Assembly (NCBI GenBank): GCA_000434175.1
Contig: HF999800.1
Span: forward strand, 1-27,249
Source of the DNA: Mycoplasma sp. CAG:611
GTDB taxonomy: Bacteria; Bacillota_I; Bacilli_A; RF39; UBA660
Length of the DNA stretch: 27,249 bases
Reading direction: 5' to 3'
In this document: positions 22,191 to 27,249 of the stretch, piece by piece
How the letters are laid out: every line of letters begins with the position of its first letter
Position numbering within the stretch: position 1 is the first letter of the stretch
The notes under the pieces: generated by a model
Seen by the model: only the letters and a program-made list of their open reading frames with translations
Told to the model about the DNA's origin: nothing
Database searches by the model: none
Position numbers and translations under genes: made by a program

Positions 22191-23409
22191 ATTTCATTTC
22201 AAACTTTCTTGTTAGTTTTAAAACTTTTGTATCAAGTTCTTTTAATCTTTCCTCATCATCTTTGTTACTTAAAGCATCAATTATAATACTTGCCACTTCT
22301 TTAAACTCATCTTCTTTAAACCCTCTTGTAGTCATCGCAGGTGTTCCTATTCTTATACCACTTGTAACCATTGGTTTTTCAGGATCATTTGGAATTGTAT
22401 TTTTATTACAAGTTATATGAATTTCATCAAGTATTTTTTCTGCTTCTTTACCAGTAACATTAAAACTAGATTTAACATCTACAAGTAAAAGATGATTATC
22501 TGTTCCATTTGAAACAAGTTTTACATTACTTTCTTTAAACTTTTCTTCCATGGCTTTAGCATTAGATATTATTTGCTTAGCATAAGTAGTAAACTCAGGC
22601 TGTAAAGCTTCATAAAAAGACTGAGCTTTAGCACCGATTACATGCATTAAAGGTCCTCCTTGAATACCAGGGAAAACTGTTTTATCTATTTTTTTAGCTA
22701 ATTCTTCATCATTTGTTAAAATCATTCCTCCACGAGGACCACGAAGAGTTTTATGCGTTGTTGTTGTTACAACATCAGCATAAGGAAATGGACTTGGATG
22801 AAGTTTTGCTGCTACTAGACCTGCAATATGAGCCATATCAACCATTAAATAAGCTCCACATTTATCAGCAACTTCCCTAAATTTTTTAAAATCAATTATT
22901 CTAGGATAAGCACTAGCTCCTGCTATTATCATTTTAGGTCTTTCTTCCATGGCTATTTTTTCTAAAGCATCATAATCAATTTTTTCACTAACAGGATCAA
23001 CACTATAAGAAATAATATCATAATCTTGACCGCTAAAACTTAATTTATGTCCGTGAGTTAAATGCCCTCCATTAGATAAATCCATTCCTAAAACTTTATC
23101 ACCATGGTTTAATAACGCACGATATACAGCCATATTAGCGCTACTACCACAATGAGGTTGAACATTAGCAAACTTACAATCAAATAATTTGCATGCATAT
23201 TCTCTTGCAATATTTTCAAATATATCGACATATTGACATCCACCATAATATCTTTTTCCAGGATATCCTTCTGCATATTTATTTGTAAGAATACTTCCTT
23301 GTAATTTTAAAACATCTTTACTTACATAATTTTCACTTGCAATTAACTCAATATTATCTTTTTGTCTTTCTTTTTCTAATTCAAGTGCCTCTTCTAATCT
23401 TTTATCCAT
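22189..23409 (-). CDS. glyA: Serine hydroxymethyltransferase
   Basis: 406 aa from the ATG at 23407-23409. An in-frame TTG four codons earlier lacks a ribosome binding site. It converts serine and tetrahydrofolate to glycine and 5,10-methylene-tetrahydrofolate with PLP. Motifs: IELIASENYVSKDVL, NKYAEGYPGKRYYGGC, VQPHCGSSANMAVY, VDMAHIAGLVAA, and the PLP-lysine motif TTTTHKTLRGPRGG with the Schiff-base Lys at residue 220. It lies 48 bp behind a radical SAM gene, in the same direction as folD, which supplies the next step of the one-carbon pool. Confidence 0.97.
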   Translation of the reverse strand: MDKRLEEALELEKERQKDNIELIASENYVSKDVLKLQGSILTNKYAEGYPGKRYYGGCQYVDIFENIAREYACKLFDCKFANVQPHCGSSANMAVYRALLNHGDKVLGMDLSNGGHLTHGHKLSFSGQDYDIISYSVDPVSEKIDYDALEKIAMEERPKMIIAGASAYPRIIDFKKFREVADKCGAYLMVDMAHIAGLVAAKLHPSPFPYADVVTTTTHKTLRGPRGGMILTNDEELAKKIDKTVFPGIQGGPLMHVIGAKAQSFYEALQPEFTTYAKQIISNAKAMEEKFKESNVKLVSNGTDNHLLLVDVKSSFNVTGKEAEKILDEIHITCNKNTIPNDPEKPMVTSGIRIGTPAMTTRGFKEDEFKEVASIIIDALSNKDDEERLKELDTKVLKLTRKFEMK

Positions 23410-23457
23410 AAATTTCACCAACCTTTATCTTATTGTATCAACATTTATAAAAATATA

Positions 23458-24252
23458 CTATAAAAATTTACATTTTTTACACAATTCATGAACTTTTTTA
23501 TTATTTTTAAAACCCCTAATCATTTCATTACACAATTTATTATCTTTTAAAGATGAAATATCATCTTTAAATATATTACCTAAATTTATTATACCTAAAG
23601 TATCTAAACAACATGGTATAATTGTACCATCTACTAAAACTCCTATATGATCTATTAACCCATAACACTTACCATTTTCATTATAATAATTATTATTCAT
23701 ACTAGGCCATATAAATTCTCCTTCTTTATTTAAATAAATATTATCTTTTAATTTATTATTCTTTTTTAAACTATTTTTAGATAATGATGTATTATATTTT
23801 TCATTTAATTTATTTAATATTTTATCAACATTACTAGAATTACCCCATAATCTATAAGAAATAAATGTATTTTCTAAAGTATCCACTACTTCAAAAATAT
23901 GATTTAAATAATCATCTAAATTAATATTATATTTAGAATTATAACTATGAAGTGATATATTTAATTGTCTTATATTCTTATTATTTTTAATTTTTTCTAT
24001 TAAATATCCATTTGTTGTAATATTAACTTTATAAGATAAACTTGCTAAATTAATAAATTCATTAATTTTAGGGTGCATAAGAGGTTCCCCAAGAACATGA
24101 AAATATAAATATTTAGTATGATTTTTTAATTTTTCTAAAATTATTTTAAATTCTTTTTCACTCATAAATTTAAGTTCTCTTTGATTTTTAATACAAAAAT
24201 CACAACTTAAATTACAAGCATTTGTTATTTCAACATAAATTTTTTTATACAT
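23458..24252 (-). CDS. Radical SAM/SPASM-type protein
   Basis: 264 aa. The radical SAM cluster motif CNLSCDFC gives C13, C17 and C20 for a 4Fe-4S cluster that cleaves S-adenosylmethionine. HVLGEPLMHP (about 52-61) and NITTNGYLI (77-85) are further core motifs of the family. The C-terminal half has a SPASM-like set of Cys: C196, C214 and C215 (DGTIIPCCLD), then C241, C258 and C261 (CKKCKFL). Such proteins often modify peptides or mature other enzymes. The substrate is unknown, and no small precursor-peptide gene is visible nearby. The ribosome binding site is weak. The gene sits between folD (22 bp after its stop, with a terminator-like hairpin between) and glyA, so it probably gets read-through transcription. 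Confidence 0.8.
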   Translation of the reverse strand: MYKKIYVEITNACNLSCDFCIKNQRELKFMSEKEFKIILEKLKNHTKYLYFHVLGEPLMHPKINEFINLASLSYKVNITTNGYLIEKIKNNKNIRQLNISLHSYNSKYNINLDDYLNHIFEVVDTLENTFISYRLWGNSSNVDKILNKLNEKYNTSLSKNSLKKNNKLKDNIYLNKEGEFIWPSMNNNYYNENGKCYGLIDHIGVLVDGTIIPCCLDTLGIINLGNIFKDDISSLKDNKLCNEMIRGFKNNKKVHELCKKCKFL

Positions 24253-24261
24253 AATTCTTTT

Positions 24262-24288
24262 TAAAAAGAAGAAATTACTTTCTTCTTA
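24262..24288 (-). terminator. Intrinsic terminator at the folD end
   Basis: Minus strand: AAGAAGAAA, 4-nt loop, TTTCTTCTT plus T run, overlapping the folD stop codon. It is made only of A-T and a few G-C pairs, so read-through to the radical SAM gene is plausible. Confidence 0.55.
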
Positions 24289-25108
24289 ATTTATATGCTT
24301 TGTAAACATTACATCCTAGTTCTGCCACAGTCATTTGACCTACTCCCCCAGGAACTGGTGTTATATAACTAGCTTTCTTGCTAACATTTTCAAAGTCAAC
24401 ATCTCCATATAATTTATTATCTACTCTATTCATACCAACATCTATTACTACCGCTCCAGGTTTTACCATATCTTCCGTTATAAGATCTTTTTTCCCTACT
24501 GCAACAACTAAAATATCAGCCATTGTTGTAAATTCTTTTAAATTAGATGTCTTTGAATGACAAATAGTAACTGTTGCATTATTATTAAGCATTAAACTTG
24601 CCATTGGTTTTCCTACCAAGTCACTTCTTCCTACCACGACAACATTCTTTCTTTCGATATCAATATTATAATATTTTAAAATATCTATTATTCCAAGTGG
24701 CGTACATGGTGTTAAACATTCAACATTGTGAGTAAGTCTTCCAGCATTAATATCATTTAAACCATCAACATCTTTTAAAGGATTTACTCTGTTTTGAATT
24801 AATTTAGAATTAAACTTTCTAGGAAGAGGCATTTGCACTAAAATTCCATCAACATTTGGATCTTCATTAAAAGTATCAATTAAATCTAAAACTTCTTTTT
24901 CACTTACATCTTCATCTAATTTTATATGATAAAAATCATAACCTACTTTTTCAGCCATTTTTTGTTTTTGATTTACATATACACAGCTAGCAGGATCTTC
25001 TCCTATTTGAATTACAACAAGTCCCAATTTTCTTTCTAAACTTTTTAATTCTTCCTTTAAGTTTTCTAATATTTCTAATTTTACTTTTTTACCATCTAAA
25101 AGTTCCAT
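24275..25108 (-). CDS. folD: Methylenetetrahydrofolate dehydrogenase / methenyltetrahydrofolate cyclohydrolase
   Basis: 277 aa from the ATG at 25106-25108. AAAGG is properly spaced for it and touches the ATG three codons upstream. FolD oxidises 5,10-methylene-THF to methenyl-THF and hydrolyses it to 10-formyl-THF. Motifs: LDGKKVK, YVNQKQKMAEKVGYDF with the catalytic Lys, VDGILVQMPLP, VDGLNDINAGRL, PCTPLGI, VVVGRSDLVGKP (NADP-binding) and TPVPGGVGQMTVAEL. It has its own promoter (25135-25163). Downstream come a radical SAM gene and glyA, forming a one-carbon cluster. Confidence 0.97.
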   Translation of the reverse strand: MELLDGKKVKLEILENLKEELKSLERKLGLVVIQIGEDPASCVYVNQKQKMAEKVGYDFYHIKLDEDVSEKEVLDLIDTFNEDPNVDGILVQMPLPRKFNSKLIQNRVNPLKDVDGLNDINAGRLTHNVECLTPCTPLGIIDILKYYNIDIERKNVVVVGRSDLVGKPMASLMLNNNATVTICHSKTSNLKEFTTMADILVVAVGKKDLITEDMVKPGAVVIDVGMNRVDNKLYGDVDFENVSKKASYITPVPGGVGQMTVAELGCNVYKAYKLRRK

Positions 25109-25134
25109 ATAAATCATCCTTTCTTTTTTAAAAT

Positions 25135-25163
25135 ATTATAACTATAAAATAGAAAAAATGCAA
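25135..25163 (-). promoter_or_regulatory. Promoter of folD
   Basis: Minus strand -35 TTGCAT (25158-25163), 17-bp spacer, -10 TATAAT (25135-25140). Confidence 0.65.
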
Positions 25164-25169
25164 TTACAA

Positions 25170-25556
25170 TTATTTAATCTCATTTATTGTTATTTCTTGT
25201 TCGACATTATCATAATTAGTTTCAACATTTAAAACTTTTGCGCTTAAATCTTTAGAAACTTCTATATCATATTTTATTAAATATAAAACATTTTCCCCAT
25301 TTTTATATTTAAAAGCTATCGAAGTTGTTCCTTCTTTTAAAGGTTCTAACTTATAAATATATGTTTTTGTATTATCCTCATTTGTAATTTGTTCTTCTTT
25401 TTTTAATTCAAATGTTTTATCAATATTTCCTTGATATTCCCACTTATATGAAGAATCTTCTCCTTTTAATGTTATATTAATTTCATAATTTTTTTTATTT
25501 CCACATCCCACAAGAAGAAATAAACATAATAGAATAATTAAATATATTTTTTTCAT
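25170..25556 (-). CDS. Small lipoprotein, possibly chagasin-like
   Basis: 128 aa. A lipoprotein signal is clear: MKKIYLIILLCLFLLVGCGN with lipobox LVGC, lipid Cys18. The mature part of about 110 residues is beta-rich: YEINITLKG, SYKWEYQGN, YKLEPLKEGTTSIAFKYKNG and YLIKYDIEVS. The order W.Y then L.EGTTSIAFKY recalls chagasin (I42) protease inhibitors, but key loops are not clear, so this is only a suggestion. AGGAGG precedes the ATG. It is transcribed away from the DUF3298 gene at 25609. Confidence 0.7.
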   Translation of the reverse strand: MKKIYLIILLCLFLLVGCGNKKNYEINITLKGEDSSYKWEYQGNIDKTFELKKEEQITNEDNTKTYIYKLEPLKEGTTSIAFKYKNGENVLYLIKYDIEVSKDLSAKVLNVETNYDNVEQEITINEIK

Positions 25557-25608
25557 AAATATCCTCCTTTTTATAATATTATTATATCATTTAATCATAT
25601 ATTTTAAT

Positions 25609-26271
25609 ATGAAAAAGATTATATTTATTTTAATTATATTGACAATTTTTGTTAATATCTATTTAATTTTTAGAAAAAGCAATGACTTATCAACAGTTTA
25701 TGTTAATAATAATGGTAATTTTAATGAAAAAACTGATAATTATGATATAAAAATTAATTATCCTCTTACAGGATATAAAAAATTAAATGAAGAAATTACA
25801 AAAATTGTTAATAATTATATGAAAGATTTTAAAAACAATTTACCTAATAAAGATATCCAAATTGATATGGAATATACTTTAATTATTGATTTCAAAGATT
25901 TTTATTATAACGATTATGTTTCTTTTGTTTTTTATATTGAATATTTTACTGGAGGCGCTCATCCTAATCACGAAATTGTTACAATTAATTATGATAAAAG
26001 AACCAATAGTTTTATTAAGATAGAAAACCTTTTAGAAAAAAATAAAGATATTTTAGATATATTCTCTAAAATATCAAGAATAAATTTAATAAATAATCCT
26101 AAAATAACTGTAACAAGTATGATGTATGAAGGAACTAAACCTATTAAAGATAATTTTAAAAACTTTGTTTTTACAAAAGATGGAATCTTATTATTATTTA
26201 ATTATTATCAAGTTGCTCCATATTCACAAGGAGAATTTCAAATAATTGTTCCTTACAGTTATATTAAGTAA
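25609..26271 (+). CDS. Membrane-anchored DUF3298-domain protein (DUF4163/RsiV-like)
   Basis: 220 aa. An N-terminal hydrophobic segment (2-22) anchors it, with the rest outside. The N-terminal part (about 38-120) is DUF4163-like, with YDIKINYPLTGYKKLNEEI. The C-terminal DUF3298 part shows YFTGGAHPN (about 113-121) and FTKDGILLLFNYYQVAPYSQGEFQIIVPY near the end. These domains occur in the anti-sigma factor RsiV and the deacetylase PdaC, where they bind lysozyme or wall material. No sigma factor or deacetylase domain is here. There is no Shine-Dalgarno before the ATG. A TATATT at 25598-25603 would give a leaderless mRNA. A bidirectional hairpin follows. Confidence 0.8.
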   Translation: MKKIIFILIILTIFVNIYLIFRKSNDLSTVYVNNNGNFNEKTDNYDIKINYPLTGYKKLNEEITKIVNNYMKDFKNNLPNKDIQIDMEYTLIIDFKDFYYNDYVSFVFYIEYFTGGAHPNHEIVTINYDKRTNSFIKIENLLEKNKDILDIFSKISRINLINNPKITVTSMMYEGTKPIKDNFKNFVFTKDGILLLFNYYQVAPYSQGEFQIIVPYSYIK

Positions 26272-26292
26272 TATTTATTATAAATATATAAA

Positions 26293-26330
26293 AAGCAAAT
26301 ACTTTTCATATTTGCTTTTACTTTTTACAT
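26293..26330. terminator. Bidirectional terminator
   Basis: Stem AAGCAAATA (26293-26301) / TATTTGCTT (26309-26317), with T-rich sequence on both sides, between two converging genes. Confidence 0.75.
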
Positions 26331-26340
26331 CACAATATTT

Positions 26341-26769
26341 TTATCTATGTTTTTGATTAGTTTGTTCTAATACTAACGCTTCCATTTCATCTGCTTTAGC
26401 TATTACACTAGCCATTTCAGTTGAAGTTAACATTGGTTTGTTCTTTAAGAACTTTGCTAATAAACTAGGTGTTAAACCTTCCATAGCTTGTAATCTAAGT
26501 TCCATAGCGTAATTATCATCCAATAATTTTCTTTGAAGTTTTAAAGCTTTATCAGCGTTGTTATCAAAAGTTACTTCTTCTATTATCTTTCCATCTCTTA
26601 AAAATACTATCTTAAAATCAGACCAAGTACCACCATCTTGAACAGTAAACTTAGTTTTAGCTATTAAATTATCATTTATAGCAACTACATTTTCCTTACT
26701 TGAACCTAATATTGTACTTAAAGCACAAATTTTATAACATGCATCATAATAATTTAAATTCATATTCAT
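26341..26769 (-). CDS. Conserved-looking protein of unknown function
   Basis: About 142 aa, not recognised. It is a soluble protein with no membrane segment. An N-terminal helix (LNYYDACYKICALSTILG) precedes a beta region (NLIAKTKFTVQDGG, WSDFKIVFLRDGKIIEEVTFD). A helical C-terminal half follows (ADKALKLQRKLLDDNYAMELRLQAMEGL, EMASVIAKADEMEALVLEQ). The start is uncertain. AAAGGA (about 26782-26787) is 6 nt from a TTG (26773-26775) and 12 nt from the ATG at 26767-26769. Earlier in-frame ATGs overlap or precede the site. It has its own promoter (26799-26827). Confidence 0.6.
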   Translation of the reverse strand: MNMNLNYYDACYKICALSTILGSSKENVVAINDNLIAKTKFTVQDGGTWSDFKIVFLRDGKIIEEVTFDNNADKALKLQRKLLDDNYAMELRLQAMEGLTPSLLAKFLKNKPMLTSTEMASVIAKADEMEALVLEQTNQKHR

Positions 26770-26798
26770 TTTCAAGATCATTCCTTTCATTTGACTAC

Positions 26799-26827
26799 AT
26801 TATATCATATTTCATAGCAAAAGTAAA
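26799..26827 (-). promoter_or_regulatory. Promoter of the 142-aa protein gene
   Basis: Minus strand -35 TTTACT (26822-26827), 17-bp spacer, -10 TATAAT (26799-26804). Confidence 0.6.
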
Positions 26828-26885
26828 TAAAAAAGCAGTAAATATCAATTTGATACGGATATAACAAAAATTTTCATCTGTTCGC

Positions 26886-26914
26886 TTGTTTTACGTATTT
26901 ACTTATTATATAAT
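26886..26914 (+). promoter_or_regulatory. Promoter of the type I toxin mRNA
   Basis: Plus strand -35 TTGTTT (26886-26891), 17-bp spacer, -10 TATAAT (26909-26914). Transcription should start near A26921, giving a 5' end AGGAACATT. Confidence 0.7.
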
Positions 26915-26944
26915 TTTAACAGGAACATTTGATGTGAGTGTCGT

Positions 26945-26970
26945 CCTCCAATCTTGAGAAAGAAAGGAGG
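26945..26970 (+). promoter_or_regulatory. Shine-Dalgarno-sequestering hairpin of the toxin mRNA
   Basis: CCTCC (26945-26949) can pair with the ribosome binding site GGAGG (26966-26970) across a 16-nt loop, masking it. Burying the ribosome binding site is usual in type I toxin mRNAs. Confidence 0.6.
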
Positions 26971-26976
26971 GATACA

Positions 26977-27069
26977 ATGAAAAAAAGAACTTTTATAATA
27001 AAATTCTTTCGTCTTATTGCTATCATTTTATTACTCCTTACCTTATTGGTAATAGCAATAAAAATATGA
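26977..27069 (+). CDS. Small hydrophobic peptide, candidate type I toxin
   Basis: 30 codons, ATG to TGA. A basic N terminus (MKKRTFIIKFFR) is followed by an uninterrupted hydrophobic helix (LIAIILLLLTLLVIAIK), so it should insert in the cell membrane. The ribosome binding site AGGAGG stands 6 nt before the ATG and is sequestered by CCTCC upstream. Around it lie its own consensus promoter, a strong terminator (27112-27154), and an antisense RNA gene pointing the other way. This layout matches type I toxins of the Fst/Ldr or TxpA/BsrG kind, which damage membranes when the antisense RNA is lost. The sequence matches none that I can name. Toxicity is inference. Confidence 0.7.
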   Translation: MKKRTFIIKFFRLIAIILLLLTLLVIAIKI

Positions 27070-27095
27070 CACTCTTTCATCTCTGATTGAGTGTC
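27055..27095 (-). terminator. Terminator of the antisense RNA
   Basis: Minus strand: GACACTC (27089-27095), 14-nt loop, GAGTGTC (27068-27074), then ATATTTTTATT. It overlaps the stop codon of the toxin. Confidence 0.65.
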
Positions 27096-27178
27096 AATAC
27101 TAAGTATTTTTAGAGGCGACATTCACTTACAGAATTGAATGTTCCTCTTTTTTATTTTATGCAAGTTTTCTTGCTTAC
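27058..27178 (-). ncRNA. Candidate antisense antitoxin RNA
   Basis: About 120 nt. It starts 7 nt after a consensus promoter (27185-27213) and ends at a hairpin with T run (27055-27095). The RNA begins with a small hairpin (AAGCAAG/CTTGC). It is fully complementary to the 3' part of the toxin mRNA, including its terminator. Through the repeated TGAGTGTC (26935-26942 and 27088-27095) it can also pair with the toxin leader just upstream of the masked ribosome binding site. No open frame with a ribosome binding site is in it. Existence of the RNA is predicted only from promoter and terminator. Confidence 0.6.
27112..27154 (+). terminator. Terminator of the toxin mRNA
   Basis: Plus strand: AGAGG with GACATTC, loop, GAATGTT with CCTCT, then a T run. 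The 3' strand of this stem (27138-27146) is also complementary to the predicted 5' end of the mRNA (26921-26929). Confidence 0.75.
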
Positions 27179-27184
27179 ATACTA

Positions 27185-27213
27185 ATAATAGCATAAATTA
27201 TTAATAATGTCAA
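27185..27213 (-). promoter_or_regulatory. Promoter of the antisense RNA
   Basis: Minus strand -35 TTGACA (27208-27213), 17-bp spacer, -10 TATTAT (27185-27190). It is close to the SigA consensus and looks stronger than the toxin promoter (-35 TTGTTT), as expected for an antitoxin in excess. From here to the window end I see no gene, only an AAGCA/TGCTT hairpin with T run at the edge. Confidence 0.75.
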
Positions 27214-27249
27214 AAAGTCGTTTTTATTATTATCAAGCACTGCTTTTTA

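Noticed and set aside
22175..22420. 81-codon plus-strand frame opposite glyA
   Set aside because: It is antisense to a clearly conserved coding region, with no ribosome binding site.
26844..26858. Small palindrome TATCAATTTGATA as an operator
   Set aside because: It lies outside both nearby core promoters, and such AT-only palindromes are expected by chance here.
26916..27122. 68-codon minus-strand frame over the toxin locus
   Set aside because: It is antisense to the toxin, without promoter or ribosome binding site. It is the shadow of the plus-strand peptide and RNA elements.
1..27249. CRISPR arrays, tRNA or rRNA genes, insertion sequences, prophage
   Set aside because: No regularly spaced repeats, cloverleaf patterns, transposase motifs or phage genes were found on either strand.

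Overview
The window looks like a chromosomal piece of an uncultured, very AT-rich, low-GC Gram-positive bacterium of the Bacilli/Mollicutes-like kind (RF39- or Erysipelotrichales-like; inferred from gene content and composition, not from a marker tree). AGGAGG ribosome binding sites are strong, promoters are classical SigA type, UGA acts as a stop (for example at the end of the triosephosphate isomerase gene), and Spo0A, long-form HPF and a TasA/camelysin-like surface protein are present. Nearly every gene is on the minus strand, so operons are described right to left.

Region 1 (1-6240) is a surface-protein and repair region. It holds uvrB with a DUF1287 gene, a GT4 glycosyltransferase, and a camelysin-like surface gene split into two frames at a 62-bp direct repeat. 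The surface-gene promoter has a G8 tract between -35 and -10. A near-identical 68-bp promoter sits at the left edge and must drive a paralogue just outside the window.

Region 2 (6285-9627) holds hpf, an OmpR-type response regulator with its histidine kinase, and a HAD-family phosphatase whose promoter contains a perfect palindrome. The regulator promoter and a second, apparently non-coding promoter share a 17-nt box.

Region 3 (9723-13060) is a two-gene membrane/envelope operon of unknown function with tandem promoters. Region 4 (13149-17044) holds spo0A, with a perfect 0A box upstream, and a tightly packed pgk - helicase-associated-domain protein - tpiA operon.

Region 5 (17139-21200) is translation: infC (starting at ATC) - rpmI - rplT, then rpsB - tsf, then frr. 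The infC leader has an attenuator-like hairpin. RpsB carries a lysine-rich coiled tail ending in a Rho_N-like motif. Region 6 (21270-26790) has a plus-strand PemK/MazF-like protein, a one-carbon cluster (folD - radical SAM/SPASM - glyA), a small lipoprotein, a DUF3298 protein and an unknown 142-aa protein.

Region 7 (26880-27215) holds what I think is the best candidate for an undescribed system. It is a compact type I toxin-antitoxin locus with a 30-codon hydrophobic peptide, a sequestered Shine-Dalgarno, and a convergent antisense RNA with consensus promoter and terminator. Direct repeats let the antisense RNA pair with the toxin leader, and the 5' and 3' ends of the toxin mRNA are complementary. 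No tRNA, rRNA, CRISPR array or insertion sequence was recognised.
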